Assembly (NCBI RefSeq): GCF_003945595.2
Contig: NW_024104620.1
Coordinates: 2,514,501-2,578,500, forward strand
Direction: 5' to 3'
DNA: 64,000 nt
Origin: Pipra filicauda
Taxonomy: Eukaryota; Chordata; Aves; Passeriformes; Pipridae
This document shows, one piece after another, positions 63,551-64,000 of this stretch (position 1 is the first letter of the stretch; every line of letters begins with the position of its first letter). Position numbers and translations under genes: made by a program. Under the pieces are notes generated by a model. It searched no databases. It saw nothing but the letters and a program-made list of their open reading frames with translations, and was not told the origin of the DNA.

Positions 63551-64000
63551 TTTACAGCTAATAACACATCTAAATTCTTATTTTAAATCACAGCCCTATT
63601 TCCAAAAAGAGCAATTTTACCTTTCTTCCAGAAGTTCATCTGCTTGCTAATAAGAGTTGGTTTCACCCGTAATTTTGAGAAGAAAAATGGTTATTAAGTG
63701 ACAAATAAAGAATTCCATCCAGCCCTCTATTTAAATACAGGACATTTCTCCTGGTACAGGATCTACAGGTCAGATGTATCATTATAATTATAAACATTTG
63801 TAATGAGCCTCAGTGCAATTGGGGCCCACAGTGAAGTAGCCTCACCTCAGATAAAAATCTTCCAACAAGCAATTTCATACCTAAGATTGCTATAATTTAT
63901 AAATCCCTGCATTATCAAATATTATCTTTTGATACCAGCAGAGCCAAGAAGGCTTTTGATGATGCTATACAGTTATGTTTTTTTCCTAAATATGTTTCCA

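Larger units (their letters stand above)
58591..64000. other. Unique AT-rich non-coding DNA to the window end
   Basis: No gene recognised. At 59235-59643 all three plus-strand frames are open together, which argues for composition rather than coding. A-runs of 12-13 bases lie at 59027-59038 and 60128-60140, and a GA-rich patch at 62041-62066. The possible element at 60940-61680 and the frame at 63278-63550 are listed separately. Confidence 0.5.

Noticed and set aside
1..64000. CRISPR arrays, operons, phage or bacterial mobile elements
   Set aside because: No regularly spaced repeats and no packed coding frames; the repeat content is that of a bird nuclear genome.

Overview
The window looks like non-coding DNA from a bird nucleus, either intergenic or deep intronic. 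It is AT-rich, has no long open frame (the longest is about 136 codons, with no recognisable domain), and shows no bacterial-style gene packing, rRNA or CRISPR. The clearest lineage signal is at least eleven truncated copies of the CR1 LINE, the typical avian retrotransposon. Most keep the CR1 3' end with its ATTCTATG-like terminal repeat. They fall into at least three 3'-end types. Without database searches the species cannot be named.

Layout. 1-7353: unique AT-rich DNA with an old decayed CR1 reverse-transcriptase relic (about 5080-5240) and an AT tract (5843-5995). 7354-15771: four CR1 copies, a TATC microsatellite (10081-10124) and a GT-rich tract (11134-11252). 15772-26970: a long stretch with no recent repeat found, containing one minus-strand open segment behind a strong-looking splice acceptor (17143-17270) and a possible old SINE (26309-26365). 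26971-33510: three CR1 copies and a possible LTR-like segment (31540-31735). 33511-42570: two possible MIR/CORE-SINE relics, a TA-rich tract, the longest CR1 copy (39397-39925) and a short CR1 end (42495-42570). 42571-58590: mostly unique DNA with GC-richer islands, small tandem duplications, two CR1 copies and a plus-strand signal-peptide-like frame that ends at a consensus splice donor (53090-53186). 58591-64000: unique AT-rich DNA, including a homeodomain-motif-rich block (60940-61680) and a minus-strand lysine/glutamate-rich open frame (63278-63550).

No gene can be assigned with confidence. Three exon-like segments are recorded at low confidence because splice signals or composition make them worth checking. 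Four repeat-free AT-rich blocks are recorded as possible conserved non-coding elements; that call rests on appearance only and needs an alignment. I saw no convincing new biological system. The most unusual items are the old CR1 RT relic that still reads as protein over 16 codons and the two splice-bounded open segments.
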